Part shown: positions 47,643 to 56,446 of the stretch, piece by piece
Layout of the letters: every line of letters begins with the position of its first letter
How positions within the stretch are numbered: the stretch's first letter is position 1
NCBI GenBank assembly: GCA_945952045.1
Contig: CAMFHE010000005.1
Span: forward strand, 62,001 to 126,000
Reading direction: 5' to 3'
Source of the DNA: an uncultured Rhizobium sp.
GTDB lineage: Bacteria > Pseudomonadota > Alphaproteobacteria > Rhizobiales > Rhizobiaceae
Length of the DNA stretch: 64,000 bases
The notes under the pieces: generated by a model
What the model saw: the letters and a program-made list of their open reading frames with translations, nothing else
Database searches by the model: none
Told to the model about the DNA's origin: nothing
Program-made: the position numbers and the translations under genes

Positions 47643-48665
47643 TCAGTCGCGCAGGGCGTCGATCAGACGCTGCATGTCGTCGGGGATCGGTGCTTCGAAA
47701 TGCATCACCTCGCCGGTGCGCGGATGTTCGAACTGCAGGAGGTAGGCATGCAGTGCCTGACGGCCGAACAGGCTGACGACGGCGCGGGCGGAATCCGGCA
47801 GCAGGTTCGCCTTGGTCTTGAAGGCCGCGCCGTAATCGGCGTCACCGATCAAGGGATGGCCGATATGGGCCATATGCACGCGGATCTGATGCGTGCGGCC
47901 GGTTTCCAGCCGGCATTCCACCAGCGAAGCCAGTGAGGTCGCATCCGGCCGTTCGTGAAAGCGTTCGATCACGGTGAAATGGGTGATCGCCTCGCGCGCA
48001 TCGTCGCTCTCTTCGCGCTTGACGGCGCGCTTGGTGCGGTCGGCGCCGCGACCGAGCGGGGCATCGATGGTGCCGTGGAGCTGGCGCGGCCGTCCCCAGA
48101 CGACGGCGCGGTAGGCGCGCTCCAGCGGGCCGGTGCGGCCGTGATCGGCGAACTGATCGGCGAGGTGACGATGGGCCGCATCGTTCTTGGCGACGACCAT
48201 CACGCCGGTCGTGTCCTTGTCGAGGCGATGGACGATGCCCGGACGGCGCACGCCGCCGATGCCCGACAGGCTGTCGCCGCAATGATGGATGAGCGCATTG
48301 ACCAGCGTGCCAGTCCAGTTGCCCGCGCCGGGATGCACGACGAGGCCGGCCGGCTTGGCGATGACGATCAGGTCGTCGTCTTCGTAAAGTACCTCCAGCG
48401 GAATGTCTTCGCCCTGCGGTTCGGGATCCAGCGGTTCCGGCAGGTCGATGACAACGCGGTCGCCGGGGCGCACCTTGCGCTTCGGCTCCGCCTTGGCGAC
48501 GCCATTGATGGAGACAGCGCCTTCCTCGATCAGCGACTTGATGCGGCTGCGTGAAAATTCGCCCTCCAGCATCGTCGCCAGCCAGGCATCGAGGCGGCCT
48601 TCAGCGGTTTCATCCGCTTCCAGGACTTTTCTATTGGCTTCGCCTTGTTTAAAGGGTTCGTTCAT
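47643..48665 (-). CDS. rluD: 23S rRNA pseudouridine synthase, RluD type
   Basis: 340 residues. It has an N-terminal S4 RNA-binding domain (RLDAWLATMLEGEFSRSRIK) and the RluA-family catalytic domain with active Asp in GIVHRLDKDTTGVMVVAKND. LVVHPGAGN, ECRLETGRTHQIRVHMAHIG and RQALHAYLLQFEHPRTGE complete it. It modifies uridines of helix 69 of 23S rRNA, by family knowledge. In rhizobia it usually lies close to rpoH; here a regulator-transporter pair sits between them. Confidence 0.94.
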   Translation of the reverse strand: MNEPFKQGEANRKVLEADETAEGRLDAWLATMLEGEFSRSRIKSLIEEGAVSINGVAKAEPKRKVRPGDRVVIDLPEPLDPEPQGEDIPLEVLYEDDDLIVIAKPAGLVVHPGAGNWTGTLVNALIHHCGDSLSGIGGVRRPGIVHRLDKDTTGVMVVAKNDAAHRHLADQFADHGRTGPLERAYRAVVWGRPRQLHGTIDAPLGRGADRTKRAVKREESDDAREAITHFTVIERFHERPDATSLASLVECRLETGRTHQIRVHMAHIGHPLIGDADYGAAFKTKANLLPDSARAVVSLFGRQALHAYLLQFEHPRTGEVMHFEAPIPDDMQRLIDALRD

Positions 48666-48843
48666 TCACGTCATCCCGTGTGTCATGCACCGGTGCTCTG
48701 GCTTGCGGCATGCCGTCCCCATGGGATCGGCCCCTGCCATCCGTTCGCAGCCATCGCGTTTTGGCTGGCCTGTCCCCGGTTCCGGCGTCCGCATCGGGGA
48801 TAGGCATTGTTTCTTGCGGCCGTCATGAACCGAGACTCGACCC

Positions 48844-49233
48844 ATGTCAAATGTCGAACTAGACGAACAGGAAGAAAAGCCGCTCGATCCGGCGATGGAA
48901 AATGTCCGCCGCAAGATGGTGCGCCTTCAGCTCGTTTCCGCCGGCATCATGGGCGTGCTGCTGATGGCGGTGCTGGTGACCATCGGCTACAAGCTGACGC
49001 GCTCTTCAGCGCCGGCCGCAGCCCCGGTCACCGCCGGCGGCCTTGCCATTCCCTCCGACCAGCCGCTGAAGGCGGTGGCGAACCTGCCGGCGGGCTTTAC
49101 CATCGACCAGACCAGCCTGTCTGGCGGGCAGATCCTGTTCACTGGCCATCTGGCGGACGGAAAGCGCAAGGCGCTGATCTTCGACGTGGCCGTCGGCCGC
49201 ATCGTCGCCGATATCGATATCGTCGGCAATTGA
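48844..49233 (+). CDS. small membrane protein (DUF6476-like)
   Basis: 129 residues. It has an acidic cytoplasmic N-terminus (MSNVELDEQEEKPLDPAMEN), one membrane helix (about 30-52, LVSAGIMGVLLMAVLVTIGY) and an extracytoplasmic domain containing LPAGFTIDQTSLSGGQILF and ALIFDVAVGRIVADIDIVG. It resembles the alphaproteobacterial hypothetical family found next to rluD. Function is unknown. The next gene starts 5 bases after its stop. Confidence 0.75.
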   Translation: MSNVELDEQEEKPLDPAMENVRRKMVRLQLVSAGIMGVLLMAVLVTIGYKLTRSSAPAAAPVTAGGLAIPSDQPLKAVANLPAGFTIDQTSLSGGQILFTGHLADGKRKALIFDVAVGRIVADIDIVGN

Positions 49234-49238
49234 CGCCG

Positions 49239-50060
49239 ATGCGCGAACCGATCCGCATCGAAGAGGCCGGCGATCCGCGCATCGCTGCCTTTCGCGATAT
49301 TCGCGAGCGGGATCTGACCGGGCGGCAGGATCGGTTCATCGTCGAGGGCACGGTGGTTCTGCGGGTGCTGGCGGAGGCTCAACACAGCGGTCGTTTCGCG
49401 GTCGAGGCGGTGCTGTTGCTCTCCAACCGCGTCAACGGCGTGCGTGACATTCTCACGCGGCTTCCCGAAGAGGTGCCGGTCTATGTCGCCGATCAGGCCG
49501 TTATGAACGGCATCGTCGGTTTCGACCTGCATCGCGGCGTGCTGGCGCTCGGGCGGCGGGTAGAGAAGGCGGGGGCGGAAGCGGTGATCGCCGGTCTGCC
49601 GCAGGCAGCGCTTGCGGTCGTCTGCTGTGGCATTTCCAATCACGACAATATCGGCGCCATCTTTCGCAACGCGGCGGCCCTCGGCGCCGATGCTGTCCTG
49701 CTCGACGAGACTTGCTGCGACCCGCTCTACCGCAAGGCGCTGCGGGTGTCCGTGGGGGCGGTGCTGGCCGTGCCCTATAGCCGGGCGGGCAAGGCGGAGG
49801 ACATTCTGGCGGCGTTGGCCGCTGCCGGTTTCGGCATCATGGCTCTGTCACCCTCCGGCGTTACCGACATCCGCGCGGCACGGCCGGGCGAACGGACAGC
49901 GCTGGTGCTGGGTACGGAAGGCGAGGGCCTGCCGGCGGATATCCTTGCCCGTTTCGACAGCGTGCGCGTGCCGCAGGCGCCGGGTCTCGACAGCCTGAAT
50001 GTCGCCACGGCGACGGGCATCGCGCTGTATCAGATCGCTTCGGCGATGGGGCGGATCTAA
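49239..50060 (+). CDS. TrmH/SpoU-family RNA 2'-O-methyltransferase
   Basis: 273 residues from ATG 49239. It has an N-terminal substrate-binding region (FIVEGTVVLRVLAEAQHS) and a SPOUT domain with motif 1 GISNHDNIGAIFRNAAALGA, motif 2 TALVLGTEGEGLPADIL and motif 3 LDSLNVATATGIALYQIA, the trefoil knot that binds S-adenosylmethionine. It modifies ribose in tRNA or rRNA; the exact target is not known. It is coupled to the small membrane protein gene. Confidence 0.93.
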   Translation: MREPIRIEEAGDPRIAAFRDIRERDLTGRQDRFIVEGTVVLRVLAEAQHSGRFAVEAVLLLSNRVNGVRDILTRLPEEVPVYVADQAVMNGIVGFDLHRGVLALGRRVEKAGAEAVIAGLPQAALAVVCCGISNHDNIGAIFRNAAALGADAVLLDETCCDPLYRKALRVSVGAVLAVPYSRAGKAEDILAALAAAGFGIMALSPSGVTDIRAARPGERTALVLGTEGEGLPADILARFDSVRVPQAPGLDSLNVATATGIALYQIASAMGRI

Positions 50061-50126
50061 AGCCGCCGCGTGGAGCGGCTTCACATTTCTCCGAAACGCG
50101 AGAACGCTTGCTCTCTTTGTTTTTCA

Positions 50127-50172
50127 CGTATTTCCGGACGGAAAACCGCTTCGCATTTTTCCTGGAAATTCC
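50127..50172 (+). repeat. dispersed palindromic repeat family A, copy 6
   Basis: 46 bases, from CGTATTTCCGGACGG to CTGGAAATTCC, preceded by CTTTGTTTTTCA. It directly abuts the stop codon (complement CTA at 50173) of the minus-strand coiled-coil gene. A related block precedes it from about 50072. Confidence 0.75.
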
Positions 50173-51324
50173 CTAGGACGGCAGGCTCATCACGTCCGAA
50201 ATGCGGTCGGCCAGGCTCTGGCGGCCACCGCGCGTCTTTGGCGGAGCGGAGGAGAGCAGCGAGGGGATGGGAGAGGCCTCGCCTTCCTTGAGCGCCGTCA
50301 GCGCCACCATCCGGGCGGCGACGGCGGCGATGTCTTCGCGCATCTCGGCATCCTCGGCGGGCTTGGCCTGCATCAGCCGTTCGGCGACGCTGGCGCCGCG
50401 GCTGCGCACGGTTTCGCTGAGAACGGCGATACGGTCGTCGGCGGCGGGTTCTGGTTCGGGTGGCATGGGGTCGTCGATGATCTCGGTTTCGTCCACCGCA
50501 AGATCGCCAATCCCGGCGATGCGGAGCGCCCGGGTCGCCTGGCGGGCCTGCTGGGTGGTCAGTTTCAATTTCTCGCGCAGCCGCTTGTTCTCGCTGCCGC
50601 GCCGCTCCAGCAGGGTCTCGCGGTCGGCGTTCAGCATCTGCTCGCGCATCAGCCGTTCCTCAAGACGCAGCGCCTTGTGTTCTTCCTTGTCGAGCCGCAT
50701 TTCGGCGTCGCGGGCGCGCTGCGTCATCAGCTTGAGGTCGTGGCGCAGGGTTTCGCGCTCGTCGCGCAGCGAACCGAGACGCGTCTGCATGCTTTCCGAG
50801 GTCGTGTCGGAGGCGGCGAGATCGAGCTTGAGGTTGTCGACGTCGGAAACGAGGCGATTGATCCGCTTTTCCAGCGTCTCGACTTCCTGATTGCGGCCGA
50901 ACAACACCGTTTCGAGATCGCCGAAACGCGCTTTCAGGTGCAGCGAGGCTTCCTCTTCACGCCGCAGCCGCGAGCGCAGGTCGCCGGCCTCGACGTTCAT
51001 TTCCTCGATATGATGCGTCAGGTCAGCATTTTCCGATTGCAGGCGTCCGGCATCCTGGGCGAGCACATTGTTGCGCAGTTCCAACGTGACGGCCTTTTCG
51101 CTTTCCAGCTTCAGCGCATGGGCGACCTTGGCGTTTTCGGAGGCGTAAAGCGCGCGCGCCATGTCCTTCTGGGCGCGCAATTCCTGCGGGCTGATCGGCA
51201 TGGTGGCGCGCAGCCGGCGTTCGGTGAACCAGACGACGCGGCGCAGCACGAACGGCGCCAGCAGCAGCACGGTGAGTGCGGCCGTCAGAAAACCCAGTCC
51301 GAACAAGATGGCGAATTCAATCAA
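50173..51324 (-). CDS. membrane-anchored coiled-coil protein (hypothetical)
   Basis: 383 residues. One N-terminal membrane helix (about 5-28, ILFGLGFLTAALTVLLLAPF) is followed by FVLRRVVWFTERRLRATMPI and long coiled coil (about 45-260) with heptads such as LKLESEKAVTLELRNN and NRLVSDVDNLKLDLAAS. The C-terminus is Pro/Asp-rich and then helical (DIAAVAARMVALTALKEGE). No enzymatic domain is seen. A structural or division-linked role would fit, but that is inference. Confidence 0.75.
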   Translation of the reverse strand: MIEFAILFGLGFLTAALTVLLLAPFVLRRVVWFTERRLRATMPISPQELRAQKDMARALYASENAKVAHALKLESEKAVTLELRNNVLAQDAGRLQSENADLTHHIEEMNVEAGDLRSRLRREEEASLHLKARFGDLETVLFGRNQEVETLEKRINRLVSDVDNLKLDLAASDTTSESMQTRLGSLRDERETLRHDLKLMTQRARDAEMRLDKEEHKALRLEERLMREQMLNADRETLLERRGSENKRLREKLKLTTQQARQATRALRIAGIGDLAVDETEIIDDPMPPEPEPAADDRIAVLSETVRSRGASVAERLMQAKPAEDAEMREDIAAVAARMVALTALKEGEASPIPSLLSSAPPKTRGGRQSLADRISDVMSLPS

Positions 51325-51489
51325 GGCGGGACCAAAAACCGGCGGTTGGCAACAAAACAGGAGGCGACATAACCACGCCGCCGAGCCTGTCGCAAGCTTT
51401 CTCGCGAATCAGGCTTAATGGCGGCAGGGTCGAAGCGGGAGGCGATTGCGCCGGCGAAACCGCCTGACGCTGCTGGCGGCGGCGCCGTC

Positions 51490-52077
51490 TCAGAAGGGGT
51501 TCCAGGTCGGCTGGCGGGTCACCTTGAGGTAGCCGACATTGACGCCGAGGCGGGCGCCGAGGCCCGTGCGGATCGGAACGAGGATGACGTTGTTGTTGTG
51601 CAAAACGGTCATCCCGACGCCGGCGACGACGAAGGCCGAGCCGCTGACGCCGCCGAAACGGGCATAGACGTCGTCGATACTGTTGAGATTGTAGACCAGC
51701 ATCATGGCGCGGCTGCCCTGGCCGCCGTAATCGATGCCGAGCGAGGGGCCTTGCCAGAAGAGGTTCACTTCGCCGGCGTTCTTGGTGTACATCGTGCCTT
51801 CGCCGTAGGTCAGGCCGGCGATGAAGGCGCCGGAGCCTTCCTGGCCGAGGATATAGCCGTTCGGCAGGCCGTATTGCTCGAAGGCGCGCTCGACGACCTT
51901 GGCGAGGCCGCCGCTGGCCGAGCCGAAAAAGCCATGGCCGGCATCGACGATTTCCTGCGCCGTGTACTGGCTCGAATCGGCCGACCACGCATTGACCGGC
52001 ACGGCTGCCCAGACCATGGCGACGAGCGCCACCAGGAAATTCAGACCGGCGAAGAGGCGGATTGGCTTGAAATGCAT
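51490..52077 (-). CDS. DUF1134 lipid-binding-type exported protein
   Basis: 195 residues from ATG 52077 (MHFKPIRLFAGLNFLVALVA). The signal peptide ends near NAWSA. Mature features are TAQEIVDAGHGFFGSASGGL, GYILGQEGSGAFIAGLTYGE, LFWQGPSLGIDYGGQGSRAM and VLHNNNVILVPIRTGLGARL, the glycine-rich DUF1134 pattern related to SYLF domains. It is periplasmic; function is unknown. It is divergent from chpT, sharing a 232-base gap that contains a near-CtrA box. Confidence 0.88.
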   Translation of the reverse strand: MHFKPIRLFAGLNFLVALVAMVWAAVPVNAWSADSSQYTAQEIVDAGHGFFGSASGGLAKVVERAFEQYGLPNGYILGQEGSGAFIAGLTYGEGTMYTKNAGEVNLFWQGPSLGIDYGGQGSRAMMLVYNLNSIDDVYARFGGVSGSAFVVAGVGMTVLHNNNVILVPIRTGLGARLGVNVGYLKVTRQPTWNPF

Positions 52078-52147
52078 GATCTCATCCGTTCGTTGCAATG
52101 CGAATCGGGCGTCTGACCGCCGCTTTTCACATTTTGGTCGGTTGGTC

Positions 52148-52162
52148 TTAACAATCGGTTTA
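52148..52162. promoter_or_regulatory. near-match CtrA box upstream of chpT
   Basis: TTAA-CAATCGG-TTTA has one mismatch to TTAA-N7-TTAA. It lies in the gap between the DUF1134 gene (start 52077) and chpT (start 52310). Confidence 0.4.
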
Positions 52163-52309
52163 CCAAATATGGTGTCATTATGACGCCAGTCGCCGCTCCC
52201 CGCAGGGCGGGTGCGGCTCGACGCCCTTTGTGCGGTGCGGGTCCGCGTCCACATTCGCGCAATGCACGTCGGGCAGGATGCAGGCCGAGAGATTATCCAG
52301 GAGCAGACC

Positions 52310-52972
52310 ATGCCGAAGAACATCAACCTCACCCTCAACGGGCCTGATCTGGCGGCGCTGTTGTGCAGCCGGGTCTGCCACGACGTCATTTCGCCGGTCG
52401 GCGCCATCAACAATGGCCTCGAACTGCTCGACGAAGGCGGCGCCGACGCCGATGCGATGGATCTGATCCGCACCAGCGCGCTCAACGCCTCCGTGCGCCT
52501 GAAGTTCGCGCGTCTCGCCTTCGGCGCCTCCGGCTCGGTCGGCGCCTCGATCGATACCGGCGAGGCCGAAAAGGCCGCCAAGGATTTCGCCGCTGCCGAA
52601 AAGAAGACGGAAGTCTCCTGGAACGGACCGCGCGCCATCATCGCCAAGAACCGGGTCAAGCTGCTGCTCAACCTGTTCCTCGTCGCCTATAGCTCGATCC
52701 CGCGTGGCGGCTCGCTCGACATCACGCTTGACAATCCGGAACTCGATGCGGTCTTCACTATCGTCGCCAAGGGCCGGATGATGCGCGTGCCGCAGAAATT
52801 CGCCGAAATCTGCAATGACAAGATGGAAGAAGCCGTCGACGCCCATTCCATCCAGCCCTATTACACCGTGCTGCTCGCCGACGAGGCCGGCATGGAATTG
52901 AGCTACGAGCAGACTCCCGAGGAAATCACCTTCAAGGCCACCATGGCCGCCGTCGCGACCGACGCTGCCTGA
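52310..52972 (+). CDS. chpT: histidine phosphotransferase ChpT
   Basis: 220 residues from ATG 52310, with CCAGGAGCAG before it. The phospho-accepting His is His24 in VCHDVISPVGAINNGLELLD, in a DHp-like helical hairpin. A degenerate kinase-like domain without ATP motifs follows (LLLNLFLVAYSSIPRGGSLD). In Caulobacter and rhizobia ChpT receives phosphate from CckA and passes it to CtrA and CpdR. ctrA is 0.7 kb downstream on the other strand. Confidence 0.93.
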   Translation: MPKNINLTLNGPDLAALLCSRVCHDVISPVGAINNGLELLDEGGADADAMDLIRTSALNASVRLKFARLAFGASGSVGASIDTGEAEKAAKDFAAAEKKTEVSWNGPRAIIAKNRVKLLLNLFLVAYSSIPRGGSLDITLDNPELDAVFTIVAKGRMMRVPQKFAEICNDKMEEAVDAHSIQPYYTVLLADEAGMELSYEQTPEEITFKATMAAVATDAA

Positions 52973-53074
52973 AAACGGCTCACAATCGAGAGTTTCGATC
53001 ATGCACGAAGCCGCGCGCCCTGAATGGTGTGCGGCTTTGTCATGCAACCAGATCGCGTAAGGTTTCGTACACTC

Positions 53075-53089
53075 TTAACCAGTTCTTAG
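53075..53089 (+). promoter_or_regulatory. near-match CtrA box upstream of the receiver gene
   Basis: TTAA-CCAGTTC-TTAG has one mismatch to TTAA-N7-TTAA and lies 67 bases upstream of ATG 53156. Confidence 0.4.
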
Positions 53090-53155
53090 CAGACGCGGGA
53101 CTAGACTTCGTTGCAGATCGGACGTCGATCCGGTCGTTTTGGTATGGAGTTGGTC

Positions 53156-53518
53156 ATGCAGCGTTTGATGATCGCGGATACGTCGGATGTCGTTCGGAAG
53201 GTCGGCAAGCGGATCCTGTCGGAACTCGGATTCCTGGTGGTGGAGGCCGGCACCGATCGCGAAGGCCTGCGTCGCTGCGGCGAGGAGATGCCGAACATCC
53301 TGATCGTCGATGCCGCCATGGAAGGCGCGCTCGACCTGATCGGCGGCGTGCGCGGCCTGCCGGACGGCGACAAGGTGCGCATCTATTATTGCGTCATCGA
53401 GGCCGATTTGAAGAAGATGATGATCGGCAAGCGGGCCGGCGCCAACGACTTCCTGTTGAAGCCCTTCGACCGCAAGGTGCTGACGGCCACATTTGGCACA
53501 CTGGCTGCGGCTGCTTAA
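53156..53518 (+). CDS. atypical single-domain response regulator
   Basis: 120 residues from ATG 53156 (GGAG seven bases upstream); an earlier ATG at 53144 is possible. It has a receiver fold with Asp52 in ILIVDAAMEGALDL and Lys102 in LLKPFD. Two conserved features are altered. The N-terminal acidic pocket has only Asp8 (LMIADTS) rather than an Asp-Asp/Glu pair. The beta-4 Thr/Ser is replaced by Val80 (YYCVIEAD). It may be phosphorylated inefficiently or act by binding. It lies between chpT and ctrA. Confidence 0.85.
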   Translation: MQRLMIADTSDVVRKVGKRILSELGFLVVEAGTDREGLRRCGEEMPNILIVDAAMEGALDLIGGVRGLPDGDKVRIYYCVIEADLKKMMIGKRAGANDFLLKPFDRKVLTATFGTLAAAA

Positions 53519-53543
53519 GCTTCGGTTTTCCTTAGACTTCCAG

Positions 53544-53575
53544 AAACCGCCCTCGGTCCCGAGCGGCGGTTTTTT
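53544..53575 (+). terminator. terminator of the receiver gene
   Basis: AAACCGCC (53544-53551) pairs with GGCGGTTT (53565-53572), with an inner TCGG/CCGA pairing, followed by a T-run. Confidence 0.85.
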
Positions 53576-53611
53576 CATGCGCGGTTGTCCAAGGCAGGGG
53601 AGGACCGAATA

Positions 53612-53643
53612 CAAAAAATCCTGCCCGCTTTCGCGGACAGGAT
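53612..53643 (-). terminator. terminator of ctrA
   Basis: On the minus strand, ATCCTGTCCGC pairs with GCGGGCAGGAT around an AAA-containing loop, then TTTTTT follows. It lies 34-65 bases past the ctrA stop. Confidence 0.8.
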
Positions 53644-53676
53644 CGGATAGAGGCAACGGCTTTGAAGGTGCGGGGA

Positions 53677-54378
<702 letters not shown>

Positions 54379-54481
54379 AATTATCCCCTTACCGCCGCTT
54401 AAAGGTCGCTTTCGTCCTCAAAGGCGCCACAGAGCCTCGTTGCCTGATTTGAAAGCTGCCACGAAATGGTTAACAAATTCT

Positions 54482-54611
54482 GATTCCCTCTGGCAAGCCG
54501 TATCTAGTTCGTTAAAAATTTTTACCACTTGCATGTTTTTCAATGGGAATCCGATATCGAGACAACTCAATTCCTGCGTCAACAAACTCCGCTAACCGAT
54601 TCAATTGACTC
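54482..54611. promoter_or_regulatory. cluster of four GANTC (CcrM-type) sites upstream of ctrA
   Basis: GATTC 54482-54486, GAATC 54547-54551, GATTC 54598-54602 and GACTC 54607-54611. CcrM methylates GANTC, and hemimethylation controls ctrA transcription in Caulobacter. Four sites in 130 bases is more than expected from about one per 256. Confidence 0.6.
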
Positions 54612-54646
54612 AACCATTCGACAAGCTCGCCACCAACCGCTTGGTG

Positions 54647-54661
54647 TTTACCGAGCTTTAA
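54647..54661. promoter_or_regulatory. near-match CtrA box upstream of ctrA and the fliJ-like gene
   Basis: TTTA-CCGAGCT-TTAA has one mismatch to TTAA-N7-TTAA. Autoregulation is known for ctrA in related bacteria; here it is inference. Confidence 0.4.
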
Positions 54662-54818
54662 ATGATAGGCTCTATCATCGATCATGCCCGTAAACGAAAG
54701 GTTACCAGCGGTAGGTTTTCATTAACGCGGAGTGAATTTTTTTCGCCCGATCCGGTTCGTATCGGGACGGGCAGGCTGAGAATTTGAGCCGGGGTCTCGC
54801 ATCACGGGAGTATTGCGT

Positions 54819-55169
54819 ATGAAATCGCGTGAGAGCCATGTTCGCCTGAAAGAGTTTCAGGTGAACGAAAAACGTCGCCAGTTGCAGCAATTGCAGCTGA
54901 TGATGTCCGAATTCGAGAGAATGGCCAAGGAGCTGGAGACCCAGATCGTTCTCGAAGAAAAGAAATCGGGAATTTCCGATCCGAATCATTTTGCCTATCC
55001 GACCTTTGCCAAGGCGGCGCGGCAGCGGGCGGACAATCTCCAGGTTTCGATCCGGGAATTGAAGGTGCAGCAGGATGCGGCTGAACTGGCGCTGGAAGAA
55101 GCCCAGTCCGAGCATGCCCGCGCCGCGGCGCTGGAAGAGCGCGATCTCGCGGTGCGCGCCCGCGCCTGA
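54819..55169 (+). CDS. FliJ-like flagellar export protein
   Basis: 116 residues from ATG 54819 with a GGGAG site. It is almost wholly helical and charged: LKEFQVNEKRRQLQQLQLMM, SEFERMAKELETQIVLEE and LQVSIRELKVQQDAAELALE. This is the coiled-coil character of FliJ, a cytoplasmic component of the flagellar export ATPase complex. The conserved central segment SDPNHFAYPTFAKAARQRAD occurs in alphaproteobacterial homologues next to ctrA. No other flagellar gene is in the window, so the assignment is by similarity and location. Confidence 0.7.
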   Translation: MKSRESHVRLKEFQVNEKRRQLQQLQLMMSEFERMAKELETQIVLEEKKSGISDPNHFAYPTFAKAARQRADNLQVSIRELKVQQDAAELALEEAQSEHARAAALEERDLAVRARA

Positions 55170-55217
55170 GGCCAGGGGGGCCGGCTTTCGGGCCGGTCAC
55201 GGATTAATCGACAGAGA

Positions 55218-55255
55218 CCAGGCGGGGGCGACGGCAGTCGCCACGCCTGGGTTTT
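55218..55255 (+). terminator. terminator of the fliJ-like gene
   Basis: CCAGGCG...GGCGAC (55218-55232) pairs with GTCGCC...CGCCTGG (55237-55250), with a small internal loop and TTTT after it. Confidence 0.8.
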
Positions 55256-55283
55256 GTCGTTTCAGGCCGAGATGTCAACGATT

Positions 55284-55565
55284 TCAACTGCTGATGACGT
55301 CTCGCCATTCGGGATGACGCTCGACCTGCGCGCGCATGAACGGGCAGAGCGGGATGATCTTCCAGCCGCCGGCGCGAGCGGCTTCGATCGCATGGGCGGC
55401 AAGCGCCTGGCCGACGCCGCGACCGCGAAGCGCATCCGGCACGCCTGTATGATCGATGATGATCAGTTTCGGCGAACTGCGCGAAAAGGTCATTTCGCCG
55501 TCATGGCCATCGAGGGTTGCGACGTAGCGGCCGCCGCTTGCGGTTTCTTCGAGACGAATATCCAT
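55284..55565 (-). CDS. small GNAT (YjdJ-type) N-acetyltransferase
   Basis: 93 residues from the second ATG, at 55565, because GGAG lies seven bases before it; the first ATG (55577) has no such site. It is the minimal Gcn5-like fold: IIIDHTGVPDALRGRGVGQA with the acetyl-CoA loop RGRGVG, then AAHAIEAARAGGWKIIPLCP and a conserved Cys. Substrate is unknown. Confidence 0.85.
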   Translation of the reverse strand: MDIRLEETASGGRYVATLDGHDGEMTFSRSSPKLIIIDHTGVPDALRGRGVGQALAAHAIEAARAGGWKIIPLCPFMRAQVERHPEWRDVISS

Positions 55566-55693
55566 ATCGTTCTCCATCGATCGTTCGACTTGAACCTAGC
55601 GAAGTCGGCCGGGCCTGTCGAATGGTCGCTCCGGTTTCGCAATCGATTGACGAACAAGGGATAATGAGGCGGCCGCTGACATGCTTCAAAACG

Positions 55694-55734
55694 CCGAAAG
55701 GCGGCCTGCCCTGTCCGGGCAAGCCGCCTTTCGG
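55694..55734 (-). terminator. terminator of sciP
   Basis: A perfect 18 bp stem (55694-55711 with 55717-55734). On the minus strand CGTTTTG follows the stem, 25 bases past the sciP stop. Confidence 0.8.
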
Positions 55735-55758
55735 GTCCACCTCGGGTTGCCCCGATGA

Positions 55759-56034
55759 CTAGTGGCGATATTGCTGAATGCGCGTGGTGCGCAGGCCAGC
55801 CAGACCGTGGTCGTTGATCGACGACTGCCAGGACAGGAATTCTTCGACGGTGAGCGTATAGCGCTCACAGGCTTCCTCCAGGCTCAACAGGCCACCGCGC
55901 ACCGCTGCAACAACTTCCGCTTTACGACGGATCACCCAACGGCGCGTGTTTGCCGGGGGCAGATCTGCAATCGTGAGCGGGCTGCCATCCGGGCCGATGA
56001 CATATTTCACTCGGGGACGTATCATTTCGGTCAT
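55759..56034 (-). CDS. sciP: CtrA inhibitor SciP (DUF1153)
   Basis: 91 residues from ATG 56034 with GAGAG upstream; a GTG six bases earlier is possible. It reads MTEMIRPRVKYVIGPDGSPL, then ADLPPANTRRWVIRRKAEVV and an HTH with LSLEEACERYTLTVEEFLSW. DUF1153 proteins are SciP, which binds CtrA and DNA and blocks CtrA-activated transcription in Caulobacter. Its place close to ctrA and the near-CtrA box upstream agree with that role. Confidence 0.92.
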   Translation of the reverse strand: MTEMIRPRVKYVIGPDGSPLTIADLPPANTRRWVIRRKAEVVAAVRGGLLSLEEACERYTLTVEEFLSWQSSINDHGLAGLRTTRIQQYRH

Positions 56035-56446
56035 TGGCACTCTCTACACAAACTCAAGACCATACCCGGGCAATCTAGCTTGCCACATTTAAAAATTGCC
56101 TAAGCCTTTGCGGGTGATTTTACAGATATGGCGAATTCAGGACGTCTTGCCCCTTTGATGGCATTGCCGATTTACCAAGCAGCATATTGTTCGAATTTGA
56201 TGCAAATGCATGGCTACCATGCGGAAATTGCACTTTTGCCGGTGGCTCCGACAGTATAAGGTACGTTCAATGAAATTGTATGGCGCCGTCTGCGCTATAC
56301 TCGCCTGTCGAATTCCAAGAAAAATGCATGGTCTCGGCCCTTCTATGCTTTGAAGGGCGCGATATTGTTCCGGTGCGCGCCAATTTGGGTGTCGCGCCTC
56401 TTTTGCGTTGGCGCTTGATAGCCGCCGCGCCCGAAGGAGTAGTTTT
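56035..56446. other. sciP / luxR-type intergenic region
   Basis: 412 bases, relatively A/T-rich, with a near-CtrA box for sciP and partial GC inverted repeats near 56355-56400 (GCGCGAT and GTCGCGC). No small gene or RNA was recognised. The strong AAGGAG at 56431-56436 serves the regulator gene. Confidence 0.4.
56089..56103 (-). promoter_or_regulatory. near-match CtrA box upstream of sciP
   Basis: TTAA-AAATTGC-CTAA (minus strand TTAG-N7-TTAA) has one mismatch to the consensus and lies 55 bases upstream of the sciP start. Confidence 0.4.

Larger units (their letters stand above)
54379..54818. promoter_or_regulatory. ctrA / fliJ-like divergent regulatory region
   Basis: 440 bases between ctrA (minus) and the FliJ-like gene (plus), A/T-rich compared with coding DNA. 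It contains four GANTC methylation sites and a near-CtrA box listed separately. A weaker TAAA-N7-TTAC lies at 54691-54705. I saw no small gene in it. Exact promoters could not be fixed by eye. Confidence 0.6.

Noticed and set aside
48666-48843. A riboswitch in the rluD-DUF6476 gap
   Set aside because: The region is GC-rich with several short hairpins, but no cobalamin, TPP, SAM or other motif I know could be matched.
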